From contig JAUVXT010000110.1 of NCBI GenBank assembly GCA_030603465.1, positions 1-8,196 on the forward strand: DNA of 8,196 nt. The letters run 5' to 3'. Origin of the DNA: Deltaproteobacteria bacterium. GTDB lineage: Bacteria; Desulfobacterota; Syntrophia; Syntrophales; UBA2210. The notes beneath the pieces were generated by a model. It saw only the letters and a list, made by a program, of their open reading frames with translations, ran no database searches and was not told where the DNA came from. This document shows, in pieces, positions 1-7,169 of this stretch. The translations under genes were made by a program, and so were the position numbers. The stretch's first letter is position 1; each line of letters starts with the position of its first letter.

Positions 1-2436
1 CTTCATTCCTGCATCTTTTATGAGTGGGAAAATGATCTCGGCATTGAAATTGGCCATAGTCTTTCCACCGATAGCATCGCCAGAGGCATCCTTGGGTCCT
101 ACGGACCTGAGGCCCCTCAGGGAATTCATTCCGCCGAGGTAAAAGCGGTCGAATACCGGGATTTCTTTCCCCTCATTTGCATGCATATACCCGGCTCTGC
201 CACGGACTCCGAATATATTGTCCAGAGGGAGAGGAAAAAACCAGCTGGAACTGGCGTTATATTTTGTGAAGCTCGTGTCTCCCTGCAGGATTGTACCCTT
301 ATGTTCCACCGATATCCGGTTTTTCGAACCTCTGGAAGGGAACATCCAATCATCTGTGGTATTCCTTGAGAGACTCATGGTAACACCGCTCGATGTGGTA
401 TTTCCCTCCTGATCCTTTATGTATTGGGATGCCGTTGTTGCTACGTTTTTAACATTTTGATCTGAGTATTCATAGCCTATATAGCCCCTTACGCGTTCCC
501 ACAGTGGATACCCCAGGGTGAAACCCGTACCCGTCGTATCGAGATCGTATGAATCGTATTCACGTTCCATGTTCCAGACTTTGAATTTACTCCAGAGCGG
601 CAGATCAAAGAGCCACGGTTCGATAAAGGATAATTCGTATCGCGTTGTTGAGGACCCGACGGAGGCGCTCAGGTTCAGAGTCTGCCCCCTCCCGAAGAGG
701 TTCTGCTGTGATACCTGCGCCATTACTGTTGCCTTGTCCTGGGCGCTATACCCGGCTCCTACGCTGAACAGTCCTGTAGCCTTTTCAGCAATTTCAATGT
801 TAACATCCATCAATTCTTCGCGTGGGCCCTTCCCTGTTTTAAAGTCGATTTCGCTGAAGTATCTGAGCTGTGTTAATCGCATATAACTTGACTTCAATTT
901 CTTACGGTTATACAGATCCCCTTCCATAATGGCAAGTTGCCTGCGTATCACCTTATCTCTAGTCTTGGTATTTCCTATTATAGATATCCTGTTGATATAT
1001 ACGAGACTGCCCTTATCCACTTTATATGTGACATCGACACTCTGCGCCTTTTCATCAGGCACGGTCTGCGGAACAACGCCGGCATATGCATAACCTTCAT
1101 TGTTGCAGGATTCGGTAAGGTAATCCACATCTTTCACTATAGATTCCCGGTCAAAATAGTCCTTCTTGTTGATCTTGAGCTTTTCCAGTAATTCCGAGCG
1201 GTCTATGGTGAGTGTATCACCGATAATCTTTACGGCTCCTACCCTGAACTGCTTTCCCTCTGTTACGACTATCTTGACATAAATCCACTTTTCGTCATGC
1301 GTGATCTCCGGCTCAGCTATCCTGGCATTGATATAACCGTTATTGTGGTAGAAGGCGGTGAGCTTGTCGACGCCCTGATTTAATTTTTCCTCATCAAGAA
1401 GTCCGGAGTCTGTGAGAAAATGAAAGATTCCCCACTCGGAGATATCTATCATGTCTCTCAGATCGTCGGTGGTATATGCCTTGTTCCCTTCAAAGGCAAC
1501 CTTTTTTATGTAGATCCTCTTGTTTTCTTTTATTGTGAAGATTACCCGGGCAGTTTTACCGTCTTCTTCGATTTTGTGTGTTACCTCGGCGTTTAGAAAG
1601 CCCTCCTTCTTATAGAGTTCCCTTATGTTTTCCGCATCCGATGTCACCTTTTCCAGGGTGAGCAACTGTTTCGGTTCAATGGTCAGTTCTTCTTCAATAT
1701 CATCCTTATCGATGTCATCGTTGCCCGTGATTTCGATTGCAGTAATCAGGGGCATTTCCCGTAAGGTGAATCTTATGACCTTCCCTTCGGGGCTGTCAGT
1801 TACATCGGCTTTGACATCCCTGAAATAGCCCATCTTGTATATGGCCTTGATATCAGCGGATAGCTTCTTCTTTGAAAAAAGTTTCCCCTTTGTATTTATC
1901 AGAATATTGTATATGGCGCTGGTCTCTACCCTTTCATTCCCCGTGAACTCGACTTTTGCTATCTTTTGATCGGAAAGTGTCTTTAACAGGATTTCGCCAG
2001 AGAGCTTTGAGGCGAGCGCGCCGATATTTTCCAGCCCCATCCCCTGGGCGTATATACTGTGAGAACCCTCTTCATGCCCGACATCAATCACCCGCACATC
2101 CGTGCTGATCAGGGTTCCGATTCTGGTAAGGCTTCCCGTTATCACGAAGTCGGCGCCTGTTTCTTTTCCCACATCGATAGCCAGTTTCTCATCTATAATC
2201 TTTCCCTTGATCAGCCCTTCAAACTCTTTCTTTTCTACAAGTCGAATGGATTCCGCTTTCAGAAGTTCATTGGCAAGACTGCTTGAAATCTGGTTTTGCA
2301 ACTTAGTGGTATCTGTCTTACTGTGAATTTCGAAGGGGAGGATGACAACGCTTTTGGTGTCTTCTGCAAAGGCATTATTACAAAAAAAAGTTGCAGCGAT
2401 TATCAGTATCAGTATTTTCCCATATTTACAGATCAT
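1..2436 (-). CDS. bamA: BamA, outer membrane protein assembly factor (Omp85), 3' end cut by window; extra N-terminal domain
   Basis: Core of the BAM machine that inserts beta-barrel proteins into the outer membrane. Read on the minus strand from ATG 2436-2434, 812 codons are open to the window edge with no stop. Residues 1-24 are a signal peptide (basic start, hydrophobic core, cleavage after AFA). Residues ~28-120 form an extra alpha/beta domain (VVILPFE, then GADFVITGSLTRIG) resembling the TolB-N/CsgG/FlgO group. Five POTRA-like repeats follow at about 158-228, 231-306, 307-392, 396-472 and 478-552, with motifs such as VEFTGNERV and IIGNTKTRDKVIRRQL. The barrel starts near 556 and includes NLFGRGQ, FIEPWLF and the loop-6 motif LRGLRSVGP (773-781), in place of the usual VRGF/Y. 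Roughly 60-80 C-terminal residues should lie outside the window. The start overlaps the lolD end by 11 bases, suggesting coupled translation. Family assignment is firm; the N-terminal domain name is inference. Confidence 0.96.
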   Translation of the reverse strand, partial: MICKYGKILILIIAATFFCNNAFAEDTKSVVILPFEIHSKTDTTKLQNQISSSLANELLKAESIRLVEKKEFEGLIKGKIIDEKLAIDVGKETGADFVITGSLTRIGTLISTDVRVIDVGHEEGSHSIYAQGMGLENIGALASKLSGEILLKTLSDQKIAKVEFTGNERVETSAIYNILINTKGKLFSKKKLSADIKAIYKMGYFRDVKADVTDSPEGKVIRFTLREMPLITAIEITGNDDIDKDDIEEELTIEPKQLLTLEKVTSDAENIRELYKKEGFLNAEVTHKIEEDGKTARVIFTIKENKRIYIKKVAFEGNKAYTTDDLRDMIDISEWGIFHFLTDSGLLDEEKLNQGVDKLTAFYHNNGYINARIAEPEITHDEKWIYVKIVVTEGKQFRVGAVKIIGDTLTIDRSELLEKLKINKKDYFDRESIVKDVDYLTESCNNEGYAYAGVVPQTVPDEKAQSVDVTYKVDKGSLVYINRISIIGNTKTRDKVIRRQLAIMEGDLYNRKKLKSSYMRLTQLRYFSEIDFKTGKGPREELMDVNIEIAEKATGLFSVGAGYSAQDKATVMAQVSQQNLFGRGQTLNLSASVGSSTTRYELSFIEPWLFDLPLWSKFKVWNMEREYDSYDLDTTGTGFTLGYPLWERVRGYIGYEYSDQNVKNVATTASQYIKDQEGNTTSSGVTMSLSRNTTDDWMFPSRGSKNRISVEHKGTILQGDTSFTKYNASSSWFFPLPLDNIFGVRGRAGYMHANEGKEIPVFDRFYLGGMNSLRGLRSVGPKDASGDAIGGKTMANFNAEIIFPLIKDAGMK

Positions 2437-3109
2437 ATATTTCACCATCTTTCAGGCCAATTGTGCGGGACATGCGGCCGGCTAATAACCTGTTGTGTGT
2501 AACAACAATCAAGGTGGCACCTTTTGTTTCTGTCAGATTTAAAAGCAGATCATTTATCTTTTTGCCTGTCTCTGTGTCAAGGTTTCCTGTTGGCTCATCG
2601 GCAAGCAGGATTTCAGGTTCCATTATCATAGCCCTTGCCACGGCAACCCTCTGCTGCTCTCCTCCGGAAAGCTCGCCCGGTTTGTGCGTCAATCTATCAC
2701 CAAGTCCCACTTCAGTCAAGATAATCTCTGCCTTCCTGGCGGCTTCTTCTTTCGCAATTCCATTTATCAGGGCAGGCATCATTGTATTTTCGAGTGTTGT
2801 AAATTCGGGAAGCAGATGATGGAATTGAAATACAAATCCTATCTTTCTGTTTCTGAACTCGGCTCGCTTTCTCTCGTTCCACTCAAAGGTATTCACGCCG
2901 CCATAAAGGACATGTCCGGAGGTGGGGTGGTCAAGAATTCCCAGTATTTGAAGAAGGGTTGTCTTTCCTGTTCCCGAAACTCCGAGTATCGCCAGGGACT
3001 CTCCTCTTCTGATTTCGAGGTTGATACTTTTCAAAACCTCAATCTTGTTTCCGTCTTTTATGAATGTTTTTGTCAGGTTACTTATCGTTATCATTTTCCC
3101 GCCTGTCAT
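2426..3109 (-). CDS. lolD: LolD, lipoprotein-releasing system ATP-binding protein
   Basis: Cytoplasmic ABC ATPase that powers release of outer-membrane lipoproteins from the inner membrane to the periplasmic carrier LolA. The 227-residue product has every ABC element: Walker A GVSGTGKT (43-50), Q-loop Q95, signature LSGGEQ (147-152), Walker B ILLADE (167-172) followed by PTGNLD, and H-loop H205. Length and the QFHHLLPEFT stretch fit the LolD/MacB subgroup of exporter-type ATPases, and position directly after a LolC/E permease decides for LolD. The first ATG overlaps the permease stop by 4 bases (ATGA). A second in-frame ATG at residue 6 (3094-3092) is preceded by AGGCGGG at a good distance and could be the real start, which would remove only five residues. 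Its end overlaps the start of bamA. Confidence 0.95.
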   Translation of the reverse strand: MTGGKMITISNLTKTFIKDGNKIEVLKSINLEIRRGESLAILGVSGTGKTTLLQILGILDHPTSGHVLYGGVNTFEWNERKRAEFRNRKIGFVFQFHHLLPEFTTLENTMMPALINGIAKEEAARKAEIILTEVGLGDRLTHKPGELSGGEQQRVAVARAMIMEPEILLADEPTGNLDTETGKKINDLLLNLTETKGATLIVVTHNRLLAGRMSRTIGLKDGEIYDL

Positions 3110-4368
3110 TCATATCTCAGGGCTTCCGCCGGATCAAGCTTTGAGGCGTTCCACGAAGGGTAAATCGAAGCCAGAAAACATATTACCACCGTTATTATAA
3201 CTATGAGCGCGACGTCTCCATAATTTACCCGCGAGGGGAGATTGCTCAAATAGTAGACATCTTGAGGTAGCACCTTGAATCCGAACAGGTTCTCGATAAA
3301 GGCCGTCAGTTTTTCCAGGTTAAGGGCGACAGTGATTCCAGCTATGCAGCCCAGAGTGGTGCCGATGGCCCCCATAATAAGACCCTGGATCATAAATATT
3401 TTCATTATGCTCCTAGCCGTTGCTCCCATTGATTTTAATACCGCTATGTCTCTCGTCTTTTCCATGACACTCATGATCAGGGATGTTATAATGCTGAAGG
3501 CGGCCACCAGCACTATAAGACTCAGTATAATGAACATGACCCTCTTCTCCAGCTTGAGCGCCGAGAAGAGGTTTTTGTTCATTTCCATCCAGTTTCTTGC
3601 CCAGTATGTGAATCCAAGTTTTTTCTCGATGGTCCCGGCGATAGCCTTTGCCCTGTATACATCGTTTACCTTTATCCCTATTCCCGTAACTTCCCCTTTC
3701 ATGTTGAGAAATTTCTGAGCGTCTGCAAGCGATATAAAGACGAGCGAAGAATCATATTCATAGAATCCTGAATCAAAGATGCCTACAACCCGAAATTTTT
3801 TGATCCTGGGGACTATCCCCATAGGGGTGGGAATTCCCATAGGGAGTACTATTTCTACCATGTCAAAGAGATTAAGGCCAAGATTCTGGGCGAGTTCCTT
3901 CCCAATGGCGATTCCTGGTGATCCGGGGAGACTTTTCTCCGGTGTCTCTGTGGAAAGATATTCAATCTTGCCCTCCTTCATTTTACCGAAGCTGATTACT
4001 GTGAGGGCGGTTTTTACTGATATTCCCCTCAAAACGACACCTGTTACCCTGTCACGGTTTTTCAGCATGGCCTGGCCATATATAAAGGGAGTTGAAGCGA
4101 CAACACCTTTGACATTCTTGATTTCTCCCGCAACTTCTTCATAATTCTTCATCGAGCCCGTATATTTCATCAGGACTATATGGGAATTTATGCCCAGTAT
4201 CTTGTTGCGCAGTTCCGTTTCGAAACCGTTCATGACGGCCAGCACAATGATGAGCGCAGCGACACCGAGAAATATCCCCGCTATGGAAATAAAGGTGTTT
4301 ACCGAAATGAATGTCTGTTTTCTTTTTGCCCTGAGGTACCTGAGGCCTATAAAGAGTTCATATGACAT
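3106..4368 (-). CDS. lolC: LolC/LolE-family lipoprotein-releasing permease (possibly LolF-type, acting as homodimer)
   Basis: Inner-membrane permease that extracts mature lipoproteins and passes them to LolA. The 420-residue protein opens with the family motif LFIGLRYLRAKR, has one membrane segment at ~24-47, a periplasmic MacB-type domain to ~270, then three membrane segments at ~277-301, 324-350 and 385-405, ending DPAEALRYE. The cytoplasmic coupling stretch EKTRDIAVLKSMGA (303-316) is typical. Residues 175-187 include TPMG and match the position and residues of the Hook that E. coli LolC uses to bind LolA. Only one LolC/E gene precedes lolD here, so the transporter may be a homodimer with two LolD; a second copy elsewhere cannot be excluded. 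It follows lysS after 49 bases with no clear terminator. No strong Shine-Dalgarno is visible before the start; the start was chosen because the conserved N-terminus begins there. Confidence 0.93.
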   Translation of the reverse strand: MSYELFIGLRYLRAKRKQTFISVNTFISIAGIFLGVAALIIVLAVMNGFETELRNKILGINSHIVLMKYTGSMKNYEEVAGEIKNVKGVVASTPFIYGQAMLKNRDRVTGVVLRGISVKTALTVISFGKMKEGKIEYLSTETPEKSLPGSPGIAIGKELAQNLGLNLFDMVEIVLPMGIPTPMGIVPRIKKFRVVGIFDSGFYEYDSSLVFISLADAQKFLNMKGEVTGIGIKVNDVYRAKAIAGTIEKKLGFTYWARNWMEMNKNLFSALKLEKRVMFIILSLIVLVAAFSIITSLIMSVMEKTRDIAVLKSMGATARSIMKIFMIQGLIMGAIGTTLGCIAGITVALNLEKLTAFIENLFGFKVLPQDVYYLSNLPSRVNYGDVALIVIITVVICFLASIYPSWNASKLDPAEALRYE

Positions 4369-4417
4369 AATTCTGAGTCTTCAACTGTTAATAACGAGCC
4401 TGGAGACCTTATCCCCT

Positions 4418-5896
4418 TCATTTTGATCTCATCTGGGGGAAGAGGATCACGTCTCTTATGGAGGGTGAATCGGTAAATAACATTACCAGTCTATCTATTC
4501 CAATTCCCTCTCCCGCCGTCGGAGGCATGCCGTATTCCAGTGTTCTTATGTAATCTTCATCCATTTCATGGGCCTCCTGATCGCCGGCTTCTCTCTCCTT
4601 TAACTGCATTTCAAACCTATTTCGCTGGTCTTCCGGGTCATTGAGCTCTGAAAATGCATTTGCCATTTCCCGCCCGTAGATGTAAAGTTCAAAGCGATCT
4701 GTAAATCCCGTGTTGTGAGCACTTTTCCTGGAAAGGGGAGAGACCTCTATGGGATAGCTGGTGATGAACGTCGGTTGAATGAGCTTGTCTTCGGCCACCT
4801 CTTCAAATATTGCGATAATTGTCTTTCCGAGAGATTCGGCACTCCCTATTTCTAATCCCAGGTTTTTTGCGTATTCTATGGCCTTATCCCTGTCTTCCAG
4901 GATATCCGGATCTGCATCCGAATATTTTACGATGGCTTCCTTTACCGATAATCTTTCCCATGGCCTGGCCAGATCAATCTCCGTTCCCTGATAAGTGAAC
5001 GTGAGAGAACCAAAAAGTTCCCGGGCTATAAAGGTGAAGAGTTCCTCTGTCATTATCATCAGATCTTCATAGGTGGCGTAGGCCTGATAGAATTCCATCA
5101 TCGTAAATTCCGGGTTATGAGATGTGGATATTCCCTCATTCCTGAAGTTTCTGTTGATTTCGAAGACCCTCTCCATGCCTCCCACTATGAGGCGTTTAAG
5201 GTACAGTTCAGGCGCTATCCGGAGGAAGAGATCCATATCGAGGGTGTTGTGATAGGTCTTGAAAGGCCGGGCCACGGCACCACCGGCTATGGGGTGCATC
5301 ATGGGCGTTTCTACTTCGAGATAATTCCTTTCTACCATGAAATCGCGCATCAGCTTGATGATTTTACTTCTTGTATAAAATACATCCTTGACCAGTGAGT
5401 TCATGATAAGGTCAAGGTGTCTCTGTCTGTATCTTGCTTCAATATCGGTGAGGCCGTGCCACTTTTCCGGCAGGGGTCTTACAGATTTGGATAAAAGCAT
5501 TATATCCGCGGCTTCTATGGTGAGTTCTCCCGTTCTTGTTTTAAAGGGTTTTCCGGAAACGTAAACGATGTCTCCGACATCAAATCTTTTAAAAAGGGAA
5601 TAGGCTCTTTCTCCCACCTTATCTTTCCTCAAATAAGCCTGCAGTGTGCCTTCCCTGTCCCGGATACTTATAAAGGCTGCCTTTCCAAAATTTCTCACCG
5701 CCATCATTCTTCCCGCGATGGCAAATTGTTCTTCGACCAGCGCCAGTGCCTCATTATCTGAATCGGCAAATCGATTCCGTATCGATCCCGTGGTTTCCGT
5801 AACCTTGACCTCATTTGGATAGAGATCAACTCCCTCCGCCTTGAGGGATTCTATTTTTTCTTTTCGTTGTTTTAAAAGCTCGCTTGTTTCTTCCAT
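4418..5896 (-). CDS. lysS: Lysyl-tRNA synthetase, class II
   Basis: Cytosolic enzyme that charges tRNA-Lys with lysine using ATP. The 492-residue product has the full class II LysRS layout: an N-terminal helix (residues 1-20), an OB-fold anticodon-binding domain at ~57-137 (IAGRMMAVRNFGKAAF), and the catalytic core with motif 1 around 177-202 (EVETPMM), motif 2 around 245-265 (FRNEG, HNPEFT) and motif 3 at 462-470 (GEGIGIDRL, arginine 469). Length matches the family (~490-505). The frame stays open upstream to an ATG at 6064, but the true start is taken as 5896 because MEETSELLKQRKEKIESLKAEG is the usual N-terminus and GGAAAG lies 8 bases before it; the upstream stretch is AT-rich promoter-like DNA. 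It is the first gene of the leftward operon, divergent from rfaE1. Confidence 0.97.
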   Translation of the reverse strand: MEETSELLKQRKEKIESLKAEGVDLYPNEVKVTETTGSIRNRFADSDNEALALVEEQFAIAGRMMAVRNFGKAAFISIRDREGTLQAYLRKDKVGERAYSLFKRFDVGDIVYVSGKPFKTRTGELTIEAADIMLLSKSVRPLPEKWHGLTDIEARYRQRHLDLIMNSLVKDVFYTRSKIIKLMRDFMVERNYLEVETPMMHPIAGGAVARPFKTYHNTLDMDLFLRIAPELYLKRLIVGGMERVFEINRNFRNEGISTSHNPEFTMMEFYQAYATYEDLMIMTEELFTFIARELFGSLTFTYQGTEIDLARPWERLSVKEAIVKYSDADPDILEDRDKAIEYAKNLGLEIGSAESLGKTIIAIFEEVAEDKLIQPTFITSYPIEVSPLSRKSAHNTGFTDRFELYIYGREMANAFSELNDPEDQRNRFEMQLKEREAGDQEAHEMDEDYIRTLEYGMPPTAGEGIGIDRLVMLFTDSPSIRDVILFPQMRSK

Positions 5897-5904
5897 ATAT
5901 ATGA

Positions 5905-5910
5905 CTTTCC
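5905..5910 (-). promoter_or_regulatory. Ribosome binding site deciding the lysS start
   Basis: On the minus strand GGAAAG stands 8 bases before ATG 5896-5894. It supports the internal methionine over the in-frame ATG at 6064, which would add 56 residues with no LysRS similarity. Confidence 0.7.
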
Positions 5911-5932
5911 GCGTGTAGATAAGTTTGCTATT

Positions 5933-5959
5933 GCTATATTTTTTTACGATTTTAGTCAA
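5933..5959 (-). promoter_or_regulatory. Candidate sigma70-type promoter for the lysS-lol-bam operon
   Basis: Minus-strand TTGACT (5959-5954) is a 5/6 match to the -35 consensus. A -10 candidate TATAGC (5938-5933) follows after a short 15-base spacer and matches TATAAT at four positions. Transcription would start near 5925, giving a leader of about 30 bases with the ribosome binding site in place. Spacing is suboptimal, so this is moderate evidence only. Confidence 0.4.
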
Positions 5960-5987
5960 GAAAAGATTTTTCTTTCCCAGAAAAGGA

Positions 5988-6016
5988 TTGACAAAAAAAC
6001 CGCATAATAATAGCAT
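5988..6016 (+). promoter_or_regulatory. Sigma70-type promoter for the rfaE1 operon
   Basis: A perfect -35 TTGACA (5988-5993), a 17-base spacer and the -10 TAGCAT (6011-6016, 4/6 to TATAAT) point rightward. The expected start is near 6023, leaving a leader of about 165 bases before rfaE1. The -35 element sits 28 bases from the opposing -35 candidate for lysS, so the two promoters are nearly back to back, and binding of a regulator between them could affect both. Confidence 0.6.
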
Positions 6017-6088
6017 TCTACCGTATATTAGATGGATTCTTGGGAAAGCAGCTTGCTGTGCCACGATGAGAAGAAATAGAGCTGATAG

Positions 6089-6113
6089 CCGGCAGGCTTT
6101 GAGGTATTGCCGG
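6089..6113 (+). other. Inverted repeat in the rfaE1 leader (hairpin 1)
   Basis: CCGGCA (6089-6094) and TGCCGG (6108-6113) can form a perfect 6-bp GC-rich stem with a 13-base loop. An outer AGCT pair (6080-6083 with 6116-6119) can extend it across an asymmetric internal loop. No T-run follows, so it is not a terminator on its own. It lies in the middle of the untranslated leader and has no coding explanation. Confidence 0.45.
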
Positions 6114-6140
6114 ACAGCTTGTCGGTGATTATCCGCAACT

Positions 6141-6175
6141 TGTTACGGGGAGCTTCAATAGCCGCAACATTTTTT
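6141..6175 (+). terminator. Candidate intrinsic terminator/attenuator in the rfaE1 leader (hairpin 2 plus T-run)
   Basis: TGTTACGG (6141-6148) pairs with CCGCAACA (6162-6169) with one A-C mismatch. An inner GCT/AGC pair (6152-6154 with 6160-6162) could extend the stem in an alternative register. Six T residues (6170-6175) follow at once, as in a rho-independent terminator, only a few bases before the rfaE1 ribosome binding site. A second copy of CCGCAAC at 6133-6139 could pair with the same GTTACGG only through a very tight loop. Folding energies were not computed; this may equally be a weak chance structure. Confidence 0.35.
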
Positions 6176-6178
6176 ATC

Positions 6179-6183
6179 AGGGA
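6179..6183 (+). promoter_or_regulatory. Ribosome binding site deciding the rfaE1 start
   Basis: AGGGA lies 8 bases before ATG 6192-6194 but only 2 bases before the upstream in-frame ATG at 6186-6188. Normal spacing favours the second methionine; the two products differ by two residues (MK). Confidence 0.55.
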
Positions 6184-6191
6184 TTATGAAA

Positions 6192-7169
6192 ATGAATATC
6201 AGTAAAAAGAGGGCATTAGAGATCATGGGTCGCTTCTCGGAATCGAAGGTTCTGGTCGTGGGAGACATTATGGTCGATCAGTTTATCTGGGGTAAGGTTT
6301 CCCGGATCTCTCCCGAGGCGCCGGTTCCCGTCGTTCGAGTTACCGATGAAAATCTTCTCTTGGGGGGATGCGCCAATGTGTTAAATAATATATATTCCAT
6401 TGGTGGAAAGCCTGCCGTTGCAGGCGTGATCGGATCGGATGATATGGGAAAATGGCTCAAAGAAGAACTTGAGCGGATGAAAATTGACACGGAAGGGATA
6501 TTTGTGGAAACGGGACGTCCCACTTCCGTAAAAACAAGGGTTATAGCCCATAACCAGCAGGTGGTAAGATTTGACAGGGAAAATAAAAAACCCATTACTG
6601 CGAATAGCATTGGGAAGATAATCGAATATGTCAAATCGATCAAGGATGATCTGGGGGCGATTATAATTTCAGATTACAAAAAGGGTGTCATTTTTAAGAA
6701 ACTCATAGAAGGGATAAAAGAGGCCATTTCCGGGCAGGATATTTTTCTGTGCGTCGATCCAAAGCAGAACAAATTTTCTCTCTACAGGGGGTGTGATCTG
6801 GTAACGCCAAATCAGCAGGAAGCGGAGCGGGCGTTGGGTGTCGAGTTTGAAAATGAGGACGACATAATAAAGGGAGGGAAAAAACTCCTTACGAGTTATG
6901 ATTTTAAGACCGTTCTTATCACCAGGGGTGAGGATGGCATGATGCTTTTCGAGAAAAACGGGGATGTCACCCCCATAACCGCCCTTGCAAAGGAGGTCTT
7001 TGACGTTACGGGGGCGGGTGACACCGTAATCGGGATATTGGCACTTTCAATGGCAGCGGGAGCAACTCTGAAAGAAGCGGCCGTCATTGCCAATCATGCC
7101 GCCAGCATTGTCGTAGGCAAGGTGGGGACGGCCAAGGTTTCTCAAGAAGAGTTAAAAAGGGTAATATGA
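6192..7169 (+). CDS. rfaE1: D-glycero-beta-D-manno-heptose-7-phosphate kinase (RfaE1, stand-alone HldE kinase domain)
   Basis: Cytoplasmic PfkB/ribokinase-family kinase that phosphorylates heptose 7-phosphate at C1 on the way to ADP-heptose for the LPS inner core. The 325-residue product shows the RfaE1 hallmarks: VVGDIMVDQF near the start, SRISPEAPVPVV, GGCANV (glycine-rich substrate segment, with Cys where Ala is usual), VDPKQN, TPNQQEAE, and the C-terminal nucleotide-binding and catalytic motif DVTGAGDTV, whose aspartate (D277, codon 7020-7022) is the expected base. It ends after the kinase domain, so the adenylyltransferase half (RfaE2) must be encoded elsewhere, as in split-type organisms. 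ATG 6186 is an alternative start two codons upstream. Its stop overlaps the next ATG by 4 bases. Other sugar kinases are possible but the SRISPEAPVPVV signature argues strongly for RfaE1. Confidence 0.92.
   Translation: MNISKKRALEIMGRFSESKVLVVGDIMVDQFIWGKVSRISPEAPVPVVRVTDENLLLGGCANVLNNIYSIGGKPAVAGVIGSDDMGKWLKEELERMKIDTEGIFVETGRPTSVKTRVIAHNQQVVRFDRENKKPITANSIGKIIEYVKSIKDDLGAIIISDYKKGVIFKKLIEGIKEAISGQDIFLCVDPKQNKFSLYRGCDLVTPNQQEAERALGVEFENEDDIIKGGKKLLTSYDFKTVLITRGEDGMMLFEKNGDVTPITALAKEVFDVTGAGDTVIGILALSMAAGATLKEAAVIANHAASIVVGKVGTAKVSQEELKRVI

Noticed and set aside
2391..2819. Plus-strand open frame of 142 codons opposite lolD and the start of bamA
   Set aside because: It lies antisense to clearly conserved coding sequence, and its Ser-rich composition is typical of an antisense shadow frame.
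2684..3163. Plus-strand open frame of 159 codons opposite lolD
   Set aside because: It is antisense to a complete ABC ATPase with all motifs intact, and no recognisable domain is encoded.
3275..3718. Plus-strand open frame of 147 codons opposite lolC
   Set aside because: It is a shadow of the LolC/E membrane protein with no ribosome binding site or family similarity; the hydrophobic stretches merely mirror the coding strand.
5897..6064. In-frame N-terminal extension of lysS from an ATG at 6064 (56 extra residues)
   Set aside because: The extension has no LysRS similarity, overlaps the AT-rich promoter region, and a good ribosome binding site precedes the conserved N-terminus at 5896.
6032..6079. 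15-codon open frame (MDSWESSLLCHDEKK) in the rfaE1 leader as a possible leader peptide
   Set aside because: It has no Shine-Dalgarno and no run of a regulatory amino acid codon, and it ends well before the T-run hairpin.
6278..6643. Minus-strand open frame of 121 codons inside rfaE1
   Set aside because: It is antisense to conserved kinase motifs and has no recognisable features.
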